64,000 bases of DNA, taken from positions 83,098 to 147,097 of the forward strand of contig QJNS01000205.1 of NCBI GenBank assembly GCA_004154925.1. Reading direction: 5' to 3'. Both the position numbers and the translations under genes were made by a program. Origin of the DNA: Monosporascus cannonballus. Taxonomy: Eukaryota > Ascomycota > Sordariomycetes > Xylariales. Below the pieces are notes generated by a model. It saw only the letters and a list, made by a program, of their open reading frames with translations. It made no database searches and was not told where the DNA came from. Below are positions 47,300 to 59,940 of the stretch, one piece after another (position 1 is the first letter of the stretch; each line of letters opens with the position of its first letter).

Positions 47300-50200
47300 A
47301 AAAAACCCTTTTTGGTTATTATGGATAATACAATTATTAAATAAAAAAAGAATTAATCGAGCGTACGGTAAAAAAGCATTATTAAAAATTATTACGGATT
47401 TACAAAAAAAGGTTATTAAAAAAATACGTTAATTTATAAGAGGTTTCTAAAATAACAACTAAAATAACACATAGTAAAATATAATCGCAAACAAAAAAAA
47501 TATTTATTCGATAAGAAAAGAAATTATAAAAAAGCTAAGATTAATTAATACGGTTCGAAGGAACAATACGGCGCCAGTAACAATAAATATAATAATTTAA
47601 CGCGTTAAACAAAAAAACATGAATAAGGCTTAATAAATTCGAATAGAAATTAAAAAAAAGTTACTTATAAGAAAACCGCAAAATAACAAAAGCTAAAGGA
47701 ATTAAGGGAAATTTTTTAAAAAAACTTTAAACGCGATAATAAAAGACGTTAATAACCTTATTACTTTGGATATACGAATCGGAACGTATTGGTATTCCGC
47801 AATAGTAAATTACGGAACATTAGGCGGAAATTATATTATACCAGATTTAATTAATAAGCTTAAATTGTTTATGGAAATATAAGTTAAAACTTTATATAAT
47901 AACGAATGCCGAAAATTAGAAATTTGCTTACAATAACGGAAAAATTATATGTAAAATTAATTATTTTAAAGTTTTATTAAAAAATAATATTAAACGGTTA
48001 ATTTCGATATTATTTTACTTAGGAATTACGATATAATCTAAGGATTATTATGAATACGTCAGTACGGAATTTTAATTAACGGTAAAACTAATTGGGTAAA
48101 ATTCGTTTGATTTCTTATTAATAAATACAAAAATTAAGATTTTAATATTCGATCGAGAATAACGATGAATACAAATATAAGGATATAATAAATACCTTAT
48201 TATTTAAAGGAATAAAATATAAAAATATATTAAAGAAAAATACGATATATTATTATTATTAATAAAATAAAATTAAAACAATTAAATAACAATCTGAAAT
48301 ACCAAGAATAATAACTTAGGAAATTAAAACATTTAATTAATATACTACCATAATATTATAAATATAAGCAGCTTTTTAAAAAGAACCTCGATACGGAATT
48401 ATGAAAATATAATAAATAAAATTATGAAATAAATTTTAAGAAAAGATTTTCAACAAAGTTTTACCTTATTTATAAGCTTAATAAAAACAAATTACGTATT
48501 TTTAAAAAATATCTGGAAAATCGGTTATAAAAAAGATAAATTCGATTTTCGAAATTACTAATAGAATACTTAGTATTTTTCGTATCAAAAAAAAGGGAAA
48601 TTACAACTTATGGTTAATTACCGGCAACTAAATAACGTTACTATTAAAAATCGAATACTATTACCCTTAATTACGGAAATAAGAAACCGACTTTACGGAA
48701 CCAAATAGTTTATAGCATTCGATCTTAAAAATAAAAATAATTATATTAAAATTAAAAAAGAATACAAATAAAAAATAATTTTTAAAACGAAATACGAATT
48801 ATTTAAATATTTAGTTATATTAATAGGATTTACGAACGTATTAATAACCTTTAAGCGCATAATTAATTACGTATTATAAGAATACTTTGATATTTTCGTT
48901 ATTTATTATCTTAAGGATATTTTTATCTTTTCGAAAACAAAAAGAATATACGCAAAATACGTTTATAAAATTTTTCAAGTTTTATAAAACGTAAGATTAT
49001 TCATTAACGTAAAAAGAAAGTTAATTTCATATATAAAAAATAAAATATATAAAATATATAATTACTGTAGGATATATTAGGATAAACCTTAGGAAAATCG
49101 CTGTAATTAAAAAATGGCAAACGTTAACAATGATAAAAAAATATCGGCATTTTTCGGATTCGCCAATTATTACAGGAAATATATTCGAAATTTTAATAAA
49201 ATAATTATATTCTTAACGAATCTTACGAAAAAAAAAGGATTCAAATGGACGCCAAATACGGAAAAAGCATTTTAGATTATTAAGAATATAATTTCCAGCG
49301 AACCAATATTAATTATATATGATCCAAACCGCTTTATTAAGTTAAAAACCGATATTTCGGATTATATATTAAACGTAATAATCGGATAACAAAATAATTA
49401 AAACAAATTATATCCGACTATATATTTTCGTACAAATTAAAAAGAACTAAATTTAATTACGGTATTTTAAAAAAGTAATTTATGGCTATTATTATGGTAT
49501 TTCGGGAATTTAGGCATTTCTTAAAAGAAAATTTGCACCAGGTTAAGGGTTATACGGATTATTAAAATCTTACTTAATTTATTACGACCAATAAATTTAT
49601 AAAACAATGATTATGATACGTAAAAGAATTGGCGAACTTAGATTTCGTTATTATCTATAAAAAAAGATTAAAAAATTGCAAAGCAGATATTTTAAGCAAA
49701 CGACCAAATTTCGAAAAGAAATTGGTTAAAGTTAGCTATATAATTTTTCAGATTACTATAAAAAGATATTTACGCTTATGACAAATTACGATACTTTGGG
49801 CCTTACCTTGTAATATGTATCACAAAATTTAATAGCATAATAATAATTTCCCAGAAAATCAAAGAACGAACAAAATGCAAATTCCAGAAAAATATTAAAA
49901 GGATTTAGTACGGAAAATGTACGAATATCAATTATATGGATATCTAAGGATTTACAAAACCTTAAAATAAAATTAACAGTATAAAAGATTATACGGCAAT
50001 ATAATATTTGCGCTAAAGCAAAGATTCGACGACTTAAGCTATACGGAAAATTATAACTATTATTAGTTATAAAGTAACCATAATATTTAATTATATTCGA
50101 CTTTATTATTAAACTTTTTATGTTAAAAAAATCCAATTACGGGAATATATTATAATAATATTGTCTTAATAGTCGATTGATTTACAAAACTTTCTTATTT

Positions 50201-51100
50201 CTTACTATATTATAAGGACATAAACGCCGAATAACTGGCATATATTTTCTTCAGATATGTTTTTAATATATATGGATTATTTATAGAAATTATATGAAGA
50301 AAAGAATTAATATTCTTATTTACATTTTGGCAAAGCTTAATAATATAAATCGGCTTAAATTATAAGTTATTCAGCGTATTTAAATCATAAATAAATAAAT
50401 AGATAAAATAAATAAATTAAACTTTCGAAATTTATTTACGATATTATATTAATTACGAAAAGAATAATTAAGCTAAAATATTATTAATTATATAGTTTGC
50501 TTATAATATTAGTTATTAGGAAAGTATTAAGATAATATTTACGAACGTAAATTTTGGTTTTATTTTAAAAGTTTACAAAAGAGTACGCGATAACGGTCCA
50601 ATTAATATTAAAATAATCCTTACATTAAAATAATTACGATAATTATATTAAGAACTAAAGATAAAATTGGAATTCGTACGAAATTAAATAAACAAATATT
50701 ATAATTAAAAAAAGTTGAAAAGATTAATTTTTGAAAAGGGGAAAATGGTTTTCCTTATTATTAAAAATATTTAAATAAAGCGATTTCGCAAAAAACTCGA
50801 TTTTAAATATATCGGTCCATATAAAATCGCTAAAAAACCTCAAAAAATAACTATTAATTAGAATTTCCACCAAAAGTTAAACTTTATTTAATTTTTTACG
50901 TTTCTTTATTCGAGTTAATAGCAGATATAATTAAAGTATATACGGTATAGGATAATACGGAAATAAAAAACGAATAAATATAAGAAATGGAAGAAATATT
51001 CGATATACGAAAATAAAACAAATTTACATAGTACCTAATTAAGTAGAAAAAGCATCCAGATTTCGAAAACATTTAGAAATTTGCTAAAAACCTTATTGGC
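47300..51100 (+). pseudogene. G1-f pol remnant (PR-RT-RH-INT-chromodomain)
   Basis: Protease about 47760-48060. RT about 48530-49050, with the box at 48904-48918 reading Y-Y-L-K-D. RNase H about 49250-49620 (I-K-L-K-T-D-I-S-D-Y). Integrase about 49720-50600, with F-D-F-I-I-K-L-F at about 50097. Chromodomain about 50950-51090 (M-E-E-I-F-D-I-R-K then Y-L-I-K, TAG for Trp, K-K-H-P-D-F-E-N, K-N-L-I-G-V). It is frequently interrupted. The minus-strand frame at 49786-50136 overlaps integrase and resembles 15060-15278 only because both are antisense shadows of integrase. Confidence 0.75.
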
Positions 51101-51129
51101 GTTTAGCGCCTATTAAAAAATTTTTACCA

Positions 51130-51724
51130 GTAATAATGGACGCGTTTTAATTAATAGTTGACTAGTTAATAACCGGGATATCGGGCCAGTTGATTACGGC
51201 TTGCGTTAATGTGGTAGTTGTAACGGCGACCTTTAATTGTTTGTATTTCTGACGTTTTTGTTTTTTTAACTCATTTAATAATTAAAGTTTACGTTATACC
51301 ATAGTAATATTTTTCGAACGAATTAACGTTTTTTATTTACGTAAACGAATAAAACGAGAAAAAACTTTATTTATTTTTTCTTAATATTTGCGTTAAGTTT
51401 CGAAGTAAAGTTGCTAAAGTTTTAATAATTGCTTTTCGGCAAACGTTTTTTCGCGTTTTAAACCATAATATTTACGATAATATTCTGTAAGGAAGAAATG
51501 GGTATATCGGTATTATTATAAGATCGATTTCGATTAATATATTCCTTATACCTTAAAACGTTTTTTATTATTTCATACTTTATGTTTTTCGAAAAATAAT
51601 AAGAGTAAGGCATAATTTCGTAATTAAATTCGTTAAAGGTTTTTACGAAGTTAATATGACGAACGGTAGAAGAACGGGGAATACGACGAAGTTTAGAAAT
51701 GCGAAACGACATAATTAAAAACAA
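51130..51724 (-). pseudogene. G1-f antisense cysteine-cluster/coiled-coil ORF
   Basis: A minus-strand stretch of 88 codons is open (51458-51724): M-S-F-R-I-S-K-L-R-R-I-P-R-S, F-V-K-T-F-N-E-F-N-Y-E-I-M-P-Y-S, F-S-K-N-I-K-Y-E, R-Y-K-E-Y-I-N-R-N-R-S-Y-N, I-P-I-S-S-L-Q-N-I. Tyr at four positions replaces Cys seen in other copies (for example K-E-C-I-N in G1-e), which is the RIP change TGT to TAT. The coiled-coil part continues to about 51200 with TAA/TAG breaks. It begins about 70 bp from the 3' LTR. Confidence 0.65.
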
Positions 51725-51775
51725 AAAAAAAGATATTTCTTAAACCAAGAAAAAAAGAATCTTAAGGATAAGATT

Positions 51776-51793
51776 TAAAGAGGGGGGAAATCG
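51776..51793 (+). promoter_or_regulatory. G1-f polypurine tract
   Basis: Purine run AAAGAGGGGGGAAATCG immediately before the 3' LTR at 51794, the standard place for plus-strand DNA priming. It is the cleanest such tract in the window. Confidence 0.8.
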
Positions 51794-52168
51794 TATTACG
51801 ACCTGATAAGCTCCGGTTTTAAGAAAAGGTTAAGCAGGAATATACGGGTTATTTTCCGGGTTACGTAACGGTAATTAATATTAAGCTAATGATTATCAGT
51901 AATTAAAGGTGATCCTAAGTAATCGGGATTATTATTAACGGCGTAATTACGAGTAATTAAGCCAAAAAAATATATATACGTTTATTAAGTCGATAATTTA
52001 AATGGCTTTAGTTTGTAATATTTATTAATATTAATCCTTTGCGATAACTGGGTATTAAAAGATGTAATACGTTATTATATTTATTGCTTAGATTTCCACG
52101 ATATTCATGTTAACATAAACAGGTCGACTTAAGGTTTAATAGTTGGTTAAACCTCATAGCTTGTTATA
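51794..52168 (+). repeat. G1-f 3' LTR
   Basis: 375 bp, TATTACGACCTGATAAGC ... TTGTTATA. It carries the same C-to-T terminal changes as the 5' LTR. Confidence 0.9.
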
Positions 52169-52173
52169 TTATA

Positions 52174-52560
52174 GAATTAAGAGTTATTTATAGAAAGGAT
52201 TAAAGCCAGATTAAGTATATAATTATAATAAAATAGGACATAAGACAGCATAGTATAAAGCACCTAAAAAGCCTCATTGAGATAATTGGAAATCTGTACC
52301 TGACGGATAATTCAGAGAAACTCTAAAAGACGGAAAAAGATTTATTAACATAAATTAGCTTAAATATATACCAGGTCCCTTATAGCGAAAAGTATAATAA
52401 GGATTGCGAAAAGCCAAAAAGCTAACTTGATAAGTATTGCGAATACAGTAAGAAATATTATAAAAATAATAATGCGAATATAAGGATTAAATAAAGGAAA
52501 TTTATTCCGGAATCCCTAATCGATAGGGCAAAATACATATTATATATTGTTAACGACAAA
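52174..52560 (+). pseudogene. G1-e gag, C-terminal part
   Basis: Continuation of G1-e gag after G1-f. The knuckle at about 52215-52250 reads Y-N-Y-N-K-I-G-H-K-T-A: Gly and His are kept, the Cys have become Tyr. It aligns with 46690-47100 of G1-f. The minus-strand frame 52458-52685 is a shadow. Confidence 0.68.
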
Positions 52561-52799
52561 AATATTTCCATTAGGAAAAATAAAAATAAAATATTTACGA
52601 ACGAATTATCCGTATATATTATAAGGGATTCGATTTTCCGAACCGTACCGGAGATAACAAAAATGATAAATAATGGTATCGACATTTTCGAATTATAGCT
52701 TTAGGAGAAGTCTAGTAGCTGGCCGAAACGAAAAACTGGCCTGAAGGAGTATAATGCCCGTAAGGAAACCCTTTTTGTTATTATAGATGGTATAATTAT

Positions 52800-55700
52800 T
52801 AAAAGGAAAAAAAATTAATTTAACGTACGGTAAAAATACAGTGTTAGAAAACTATTACGGATCTTTATTTTCAGTTAATATTTATTATAAACCCTTACGA
52901 TAAAAAAGCTATCAAAAAATACGTTAATTTACGTGAGATTTCTAGAACGACAATTAAGATAACGCATAATAGAATATAATCGTAAACATAAAAGAATAAT
53001 TTATTGAGTAAACAAATAAACTATAGCAGAACGAAAAACAGCTAATATAATTTTAAGGCATATTACGCCGGCAATAATAATAAATATAGCAATTTGATGC
53101 GTTAAACGAAAAAATATAAATAAGGATTGATAAATTCGAACAAAAACTTAAAAAAAGGTTACTTATAAGAAAGCTATAAAATAACGAAACTCAGAGAAAT
53201 TAACAGAAATTTCAGAAAAAGGTTTTAAACGTAACAAAAGAAAACGTTAATAACTTTATTATTTTAGATATACGAATCGAAACGTACTGATATACCGCGA
53301 TGGTAAATTACGGAATTTTAAGCAGAAATTATATTGTACCATATATAATTAATGAATTTAAGTTGTTATAGAGATATAAATTAAAACCTCATTTAGCGAC
53401 GAATGCCGAAAATCAGGAATTTGTTTATAATAACGGAAAACTTATACGCGAAATTAATTATTTCGAGGTTTTTATTTAAAAACGATATTAAATAATTGAT
53501 TTTGATTTCGTATTATTTAGGAATTATAATATGATCTTAGAATTACTATGGATACGCCAGTACGAAATTTGATTAACGGTAAAACTGGCTAGATAAAACT
53601 TATTTTATTCATTATTAACAAATAAAAAAAATTAAGATTTTAATATTCGATAGATAATAGCGATAAATGCAAATATAAGCATATAACAGAAACCTTATTA
53701 CCCAAAAGAACCAAATACAAGAAAAAAAACGGGTATTAAAGAAAAATATAACGTATAGTTATTATTATCAAAAGGAAATTAAACCAATTAAATAACGATT
53801 TAAAAGAAAAATAATAGTTCTAAAAATTAAGGAATTCGATGAATATGTTACCATGATATTATAGATATAAGCAGTTCTTTAAAAAGAAAGTTCGATACGA
53901 AATTATTAGAATAGAACAAATAAAATGATGAAATAATTCTTAAAAAACGTTTTTGACGAAATTTACCTTATTTATAACCTTAACGAAAACTAATTACGTA
54001 TTTTTAAAAAAAATACCAGGAAAATCGGTTATAAAAAGGATAAATTCAACTTTTAAAGTTATCAGCAAAATATCCTATGTTTTTCCGTATCGAAAAAAAA
54101 CGAAAAATTACGATTTCTATTTAACTATCCATAATTAAATAATATTATTATTAAAAATCGAATATTATTATTTTTGATTACGCAAATAAATGACGGATTT
54201 TATGGAACCAAATAATTCATAATATTTAATTTTAAGGATCAATATAACCTTATTAAAGTTAAAAAGAATACGAATAAAAAATAAGTTTTAAAATAAAGTA
54301 CGGATTATTTAAGTATTTAGTTACGCCAATAAGATTTACGAACGTACTAATAACTTTTTAACAGATAATACATTATGTATTACGAAAGTATTTCGATATT
54401 TTTATTATTTATTATTTTAATAATACTTTGATTTTTTAAAGAAAAAAAGAATATACGTAAAATACGTTTATAGGGTTCTTTAAGCTTTATAGGATATAAG
54501 ATTACATATTAATACAGAAAAGAATCAGGTCCATAAGCAAAAAATGAAATATTTGAAATATATTATTATTTTAGGAGATATTAGGATAAATTTTAATAAA
54601 ATCGCCGCAATTATAAAATAGTAAACGTTAATAATGGTTAAGGAGGTACAGGTATTTCTTGGATTTGCCAACTATTATAGGAAATTTATTCGAAATTTTA
54701 GCAGAATAATTATACCTTTAACGAATTTACAAAACAAGATTTAAATAAATATTAAATACGAAAAAAGCATTTTAGGAGATCAAAAATGCGATTATTAACG
54801 AACTATTATTAATTATTTACAACTTAAACAGCCTCGTTGAAATAAAAATCGATATTTCGAATTATGTATTAAACGTAATAATCGGATAATAAAACAAGTA
54901 AGGCAAATAATATCTTATTATGTTTTTTGTATAAATTAAAGAAAATTAAATTTAACTATGGTATTTTAAATAAGGAATTTATGGCTATTATTATGGTATT
55001 TCGAAAATTTAGCTGTTTTAAAAAGGAAATTTATACTAAATTAAGGTTTGTACGGATTATTAAGATTTTACATAATTTATTACGATTAATGAATTTATAA
55101 GACAAGATTTAAAATACTTAAAAATATTGGCGAATTTCGATTTTGTTTAAAGAAAAGGCTTAGAAAATAACAAAATAAACGCCTTAAAAAGGTGATTAAA
55201 TTTCCGAAAAGATTAATTAAAATTAACCATATTATTTTTAATATTATTATAAAAGAATATTTACGCTTACGACACATTGCGACAATTCGGATAGTACCTT
55301 TCGATATATACTAGAAAATCCAGTAATATAATAACAGTTTCTCGAAAAGCCAAAAAAACAGATAAAATATAAATTTCAGAAAAATATTAAAAAGATTTAA
55401 TACGAAAAATATACAAATATTAATTATACGGATTTCTAAGGACCTATAAAACCATAAAACGGCTTTAACATATATCGTTGTTTTTTAAAATAATTTTTAC
55501 GATCCAGAAAATAATATAATAATACAATATTTACGTTAAAACAAAACCTCGATAACATAAACCATACGGAAAATTATAATTATTATTAATTGCAAAATAA
55601 CTATAGTATTCAATTACATTTAATTTTATTACTAAACTTTTTATATCAAGAAATCCAGTTATGGAAATATATTTTAACAGCATTTTGGTAAATATCGATC

Positions 55701-56640
55701 GATTTACGAAGTTGTTTTATTTTGAATTATATTACAGAAACATAACTATCGAACAAATAATATACCTTTTTTTACATGTATTTTTAGCATATACGGATTA
55801 CTTATAGAAATTATTTCAAACAAAAAATCGATATTTGTATCTAAATTCTAGCAACGTTAAAAAATATAAATCGGTCTATATTACAAATTATTTAACGTAT
55901 TTAAATCTTAAACAAATAAATAAACGGAATAAACGAACCAAAGTTTAAAAACTTGCTTATGATATTATAATAATTATGGACAAAATAATTAAGTTAAAAA
56001 ATTACCACTCGCATAATTAACTTATAATATTAACTGTTACGAAAATATTAAAATGATATCCGTAAATATAAATTTGGATTTCATTTTAAAAGTTTAGCAA
56101 TATATATGGGATAATAATTTAATTAATATTAAAACAATTTTTATATCAGAAGAATTACGACAACTATATTAAGAAATAAAGATAAAATTAAAATTCGTAC
56201 AAAATTTAAGAAAATAAATATTATAACTAAAAACGGTTAAAGGAATAATTTTCGAAAAAGCGAAAATATGTTTTTTCATTATATAAAATATTTAATTAAA
56301 TTAACCTAATAAAAAATTCGATTGTAAGAATATCGGTTTATACAAAATTATTAGAAAAATTTTAGATAATAATTATGATTTAAAACGGTTATTAAAAGTT
56401 AAACTTTATTTAATTTTTTATATTTTTTTATTCGAATTAACAACAAATATAATTAAGATACATACGGCATAAAATGATGTAGAAATAAAAAACGAATAAA
56501 TATACGAAATAAAGAAAACTTTCGATATACGAAAAGCAAACGGATTTACCTAATATTTAATTTAAATAAAAAAAATATCCGAATTCCGAAAATACCTGGG
56601 AGCCGGCCAAAAACCTTATTAGCGTTTAGCGCTTAATAAA
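52800..56640 (+). pseudogene. G1-e pol remnant (PR-RT-RH-INT-chromodomain)
   Basis: RT about 54040-54560, with the box at 54410-54424 reading Y-Y-F-N-N (both catalytic Asp to Asn). Protease about 53260-53560, RNase H about 54770-55130, integrase about 55200-56100, chromodomain about 56320-56640. Short frames in it (53953-54138 plus, 55095-55277 minus) do not follow the pol frame. Confidence 0.72.
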
Positions 56641-56659
56641 AGATTTTCACCAATAACAA

Positions 56660-57248
56660 CGGGCGTATTTTAATTAACAGCCAACCAGTTAATAGCCGGG
56701 ATATCCAGCCAATCGGCCGCGATATACGTTAACGTAATAGTTATAACGGCAGCTTTCAACTTTTCTTATTCTTAACGTTTTTATTCCTTTAAATCGTTTA
56801 ACTATTAGAACTTACATTATATTATAATAACGCTTTTCGAACGAATTAACGCTTTTTACTTATGCAAACGAATAAAACGAAAAAAAGCTTTATTTATTTT
56901 TTCCTAATAACGACGTTAAGTTTCGAAATAAAGCCGTTAAAGTTTTAATAATCGTTTTTCAATAAGCGTTTCCTTACATTTTAAGCTTTTATACTTATAA
57001 CCAATATTTTATAGGAAAAAAATAGGTATGCCGGTACCATTATAAGATCGGCTTCCATTAATACATTCCTTATACCTTAAAACGTTTTCTATTATTTTAT
57101 ACTTTATGTTTTTCGAAAAATAATAAAAGCAAAGCATAAATTCGGATCCAAATTCGTTAAATGCTTCTACGAGGTCAATATAACGAACGGTAAAAGAACA
57201 AAAAACGCGACGAATCTTGGAAGTTCGAAACGACATAATCGAAAACAA
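56660..57248 (-). pseudogene. G1-e antisense cysteine-cluster/coiled-coil ORF
   Basis: A minus-strand 79-codon open stretch (57009-57248) matches the G1-f frame almost residue for residue: M-S-F-R-T-S-K-I-R-R-V, V-E-A-F-N-E-F-G-S-E, Y-Y-F-S-K-N-I-K-Y-K, R-Y-K-E-C-I-N-G-S-R-S-Y-N-G-T-G-I-P-I. Retained Cys at K-E-C confirms the cluster spacing. Downstream coiled-coil remains run to about 56760 with TAA/TAG. It starts about 75 bp from the 3' LTR. The plus-strand frame 57217-57441 crosses the LTR edge and is discarded. Confidence 0.65.
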
Positions 57249-57321
57249 AAAAAGGAATATTTACCAAACAAAAAAAAAGAAAAAAGATTTTAAGGGCAAG
57301 ATTTTGGGAAAAAGAAAACCC

Positions 57322-57706
57322 TATTACGACCTAACAAGTTCCGGCTTCGAAAAACGGTCAAATAAGGATTATACGGACTACCTTATAAGTTACGTAATAG
57401 TAATTACTGCCAAGCCGATAATCATCAATAATCAAAAGTGATCTAAAAGGATTATGATCATTATTAATGACGTAATTATAGGTAATTAAGATAAAAAGAA
57501 AAAGGATATATACTTTTATTGTTTTTATAATTTAAATAATAATAGCTTACAACATTTATCAATAATAATTCGTTACCCAAAGCACCTTTGGTATTACAAA
57601 ACGTAATACGTTATTATATCTAGTACTCAGATTCCCACGATACTCCTGCTAACATAAACCCGTACGACTAAGGTTTAATAGTTGGTTAAACTCCCTAGCT
57701 GTTACA
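57322..57706 (+). repeat. G1-e 3' LTR
   Basis: 385 bp, TATTACGACCTAACAAG ... CTAGCTGTTACA, followed by the TACAG duplication. Preceded by a purine tract at 57303-57320 (TTTGGGAAAAAGAAAACC). Confidence 0.92.
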
Positions 57707-57711
57707 TACAG

Positions 57712-59125
57712 GTAATTCTTTTAAAGATATACCGTTTCAACATTGAATAATCAAAATATTCCTGTCATCGGCAATATATAACATGCTTTCTGCTATATCG
57801 ATCAGGGGTTCCAGGACATATATTCTCTGTCCACTTTTAATATTTTCTTAACTATTTCCTTAAGGTATTTTGTTATTTTTAAACGCTTTTCAAGCCAGTT
57901 TTTTAACTTTTTGCATTTCTGTTAAACTTTTGCCATAGTAAACCTAGTACGTATTTAGCCCGAATTATATTGATAAATTTGCTGCCTTTTATTGATATTT
58001 TTGTATTATTTTTCGAGTACAGGTTTTCATTATCTTAACCGGGTTTTTAAATACTTTATATTACGTTGCTTTATGCCTTATTTTGTTTTAATTAAAGCAC
58101 TTAATCTGACTTTAATTCTTTTTGTATTATTCCAAGTTTTATAAGTTCCGGTTTTGAACTGTAAAAAGTATTATTACGTCGAGAAGCACTGGTATTGGCC
58201 GTGTATTGAAATTTATTATTATTTTTTTCTACAACTCCTAATACGCGAGGCATATTGCCCGTCGTTAATTCTGACCGTTAATGCGATATAATTCCACAAA
58301 TAATCCGGTTTATTAAATATGAAAACTTTTCTTTATTTCCTTTTTTAACTTGTCGAAACATTTAGCTATTAATGCTTTTGGTGTTTAATTTAATTTGTAT
58401 ACGAGCTAAATAAACGCGCTACCGCAATTAGATATTAATATCTCTTGTTGCAATTATTGGATATGTATTTCGGCTTTTGTTTTTTGATTTATTATTCCGA
58501 AACCCTTTATTAATATTTGTTCGAATTCTTCGTACTCGTTATAAATTCCTATTAATTCCGGGTTTTGTTTTTCTGTCAGTAAAATAACATATTTTCTTAT
58601 AGCAGGTTCGACCCAAGTAACCGTATTTCCGATAAGCCGTTTAACCCTAAATTCAATTCGTATAATAAACGTAATAAATCTAATGAAACATATTCAAAAT
58701 AAATCCGGGATTAAGATAAAAAATTATAATTTAATTAAACTTCGGTTAAAAATTTAGCTTCAAGAGTTTAAAAATCTTTTTTAAATTTTTGATAAATTTT
58801 AACTAAATTACTTAATTCTTTGAAAAAAGCTTTTTAATTTCGAAGGCTTTTCTTTTCTTTTGAAGCTTTTTATAAACGGCTTAAAAAGATGTTATAAGAT
58901 TATTCTTGTCCTTTTTAAGCCGAACAATACGTTCGTTTATAACATCAAGGGGTTGAAAAACTTTGCAAAAAAGGCGGAGTTGCTTCTTTTTTTCTCCGGA
59001 GTTTATTGCAGTTTCCTGGTTATTAAGAACCTGGAAAATAGGCTATTCGGGTTATTTACTAGTAAATATAATGTTAGCTAATTTGCTAAAAGTCGAAGAA
59101 TATTATTAAGTAAAAAATAATAACT
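57712..59125 (-). pseudogene. G1-d gag remnant
   Basis: Minus strand, between the 5' LTR and the G1-e insertion. The knuckle at about 58085 keeps C-F-N and N-K-I-R-H-K (Cys and His preserved, one codon TAA). The N-terminal 250 bp (58850-59125) are less decayed. The plus-strand frame 58860-59081 is its shadow. A patch at 57840-57960 resembles G1-b 12700-12860. Confidence 0.66.
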
Positions 59126-59493
59126 TATAACGGCTAAAAAGTTTATTTAATTATTAAATTTAAGATGTATAGATTTACACGAGCAAAAATATCGTCAGAT
59201 TTTAAGCCATAAAATTACTTAATTACATTTCGTAATATTAAAAGCATTTTAAATAATAAACTGATATTACAAATTGGTATTCTCTAAATTATAAAAATAA
59301 TAAATATACATATTTTAATTTTATTATTATTGTGTATTTTTGTTTAATAAGGCCTTATTAAATAGTTACTTAATATTGATTATTCGCACTTAGTAAATAT
59401 TCGCTAAGCATTTGTTACGTAACCTGAAACAACGTAATTTCTTGATCTTATCTTAACCGTTCTCGCAGGCCAAGTTCGGTTGTGTCGTAACAA
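59126..59493 (-). repeat. G1-d 5' LTR
   Basis: 368 bp, plus-strand view TATAACGGCTAAAAAG ... TTGTGTCGTAACA. The outer end is GC-normal, the rest AT-rich, as in the G1-b 5' LTR. Confidence 0.88.
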
Positions 59494-59940
59494 TTTAAAA
59501 ATTGTAAAAATATCAAGTAAAACGCATTAAAATAATTCCGCATTATGTTATAATTATTTTAAATCATTCATAACTGTTATTATTAAAATATGTTAAAAAA
59601 TACTAATTATAATAAAAATATAAATCTAAATCTAATAAACTCTATATAAAGACGTTTTACGTATAAAGTATTATTACCGTTCAAACCTATTCGATTTGTA
59701 TATAATTTATAAAGGTTAAAGGTAATTTATACGATTATATAAGTAATTACTTTTTTTAAAACTAAAGGTAAGAAATTACGGACGTAACGCGCCCTTTTTT
59801 TAAGTTAGGATAATATACTTATATAGTTCTTTTAACTATATATCTCAATATAGAGCCTTTTGTTAAATTTAAAGCATTTATAACAATTAATAGCCTTTAA
59901 AACTTTTAACAGTCAAAAAGTTATGTCGAAATATGAGGAC
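59494..59940. other. AT-rich flank of nest II, nothing recognised
   Basis: About 450 bp of TpA-rich sequence with stops in every frame. It ends abruptly at about 59935, where composition returns to normal (agttatgtcgaaatatgagg). I could not match it to the other flank (37627-38608). Confidence 0.6.

Larger units (their letters stand above)
45493..52168 (+). mobile_element. G1-f: complete plus-strand Ty3/Gypsy element nested in G1-e gag
   Basis: Target duplication TTATG (45488-45492) / TTATA (52169-52173), differing by one G-to-A. Both LTRs present (376 and 375 bp); 6676 bp in all with no further insertion. The host gag continues on both sides in register with G1-f's own gag at about 46665-46700. 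It is the only uninterrupted full-length G1 in the window and so the best template for the family's layout. Confidence 0.94.
43689..57706 (+). mobile_element. G1-e: plus-strand Ty3/Gypsy element nested in G1-d
   Basis: Perfect target duplication TACAG (43684-43688 and 57707-57711). It contains a solo LTR (44184-44596) and G1-f (45493-52168); the net length is about 6919 bp. It is in the opposite orientation to its host G1-d. LTRs start TGTTACGACCTAACAAG. Confidence 0.94.
38609..59493 (-). mobile_element. G1-d: chromodomain Ty3/Gypsy element, outer shell of nest II
   Basis: LTRs at 38609-38973 and 59126-59493. Split by G1-e plus a TACAG duplication (43689-57711), leaving about 6862 bp. G1-d sequence is continuous across the insertion when compared with G1-b around 12585. 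Outer flanks are GTTAA (38604-38608) and ATTTA (59494-59498), 3 of 5, so the target duplication is not convincing. Heavily RIP-mutated. Confidence 0.88.

Noticed and set aside
38604..59498. Target duplication for G1-d
   Set aside because: GTTAA against ATTTA match at three of five positions and one difference is not a transition, so I do not claim it.
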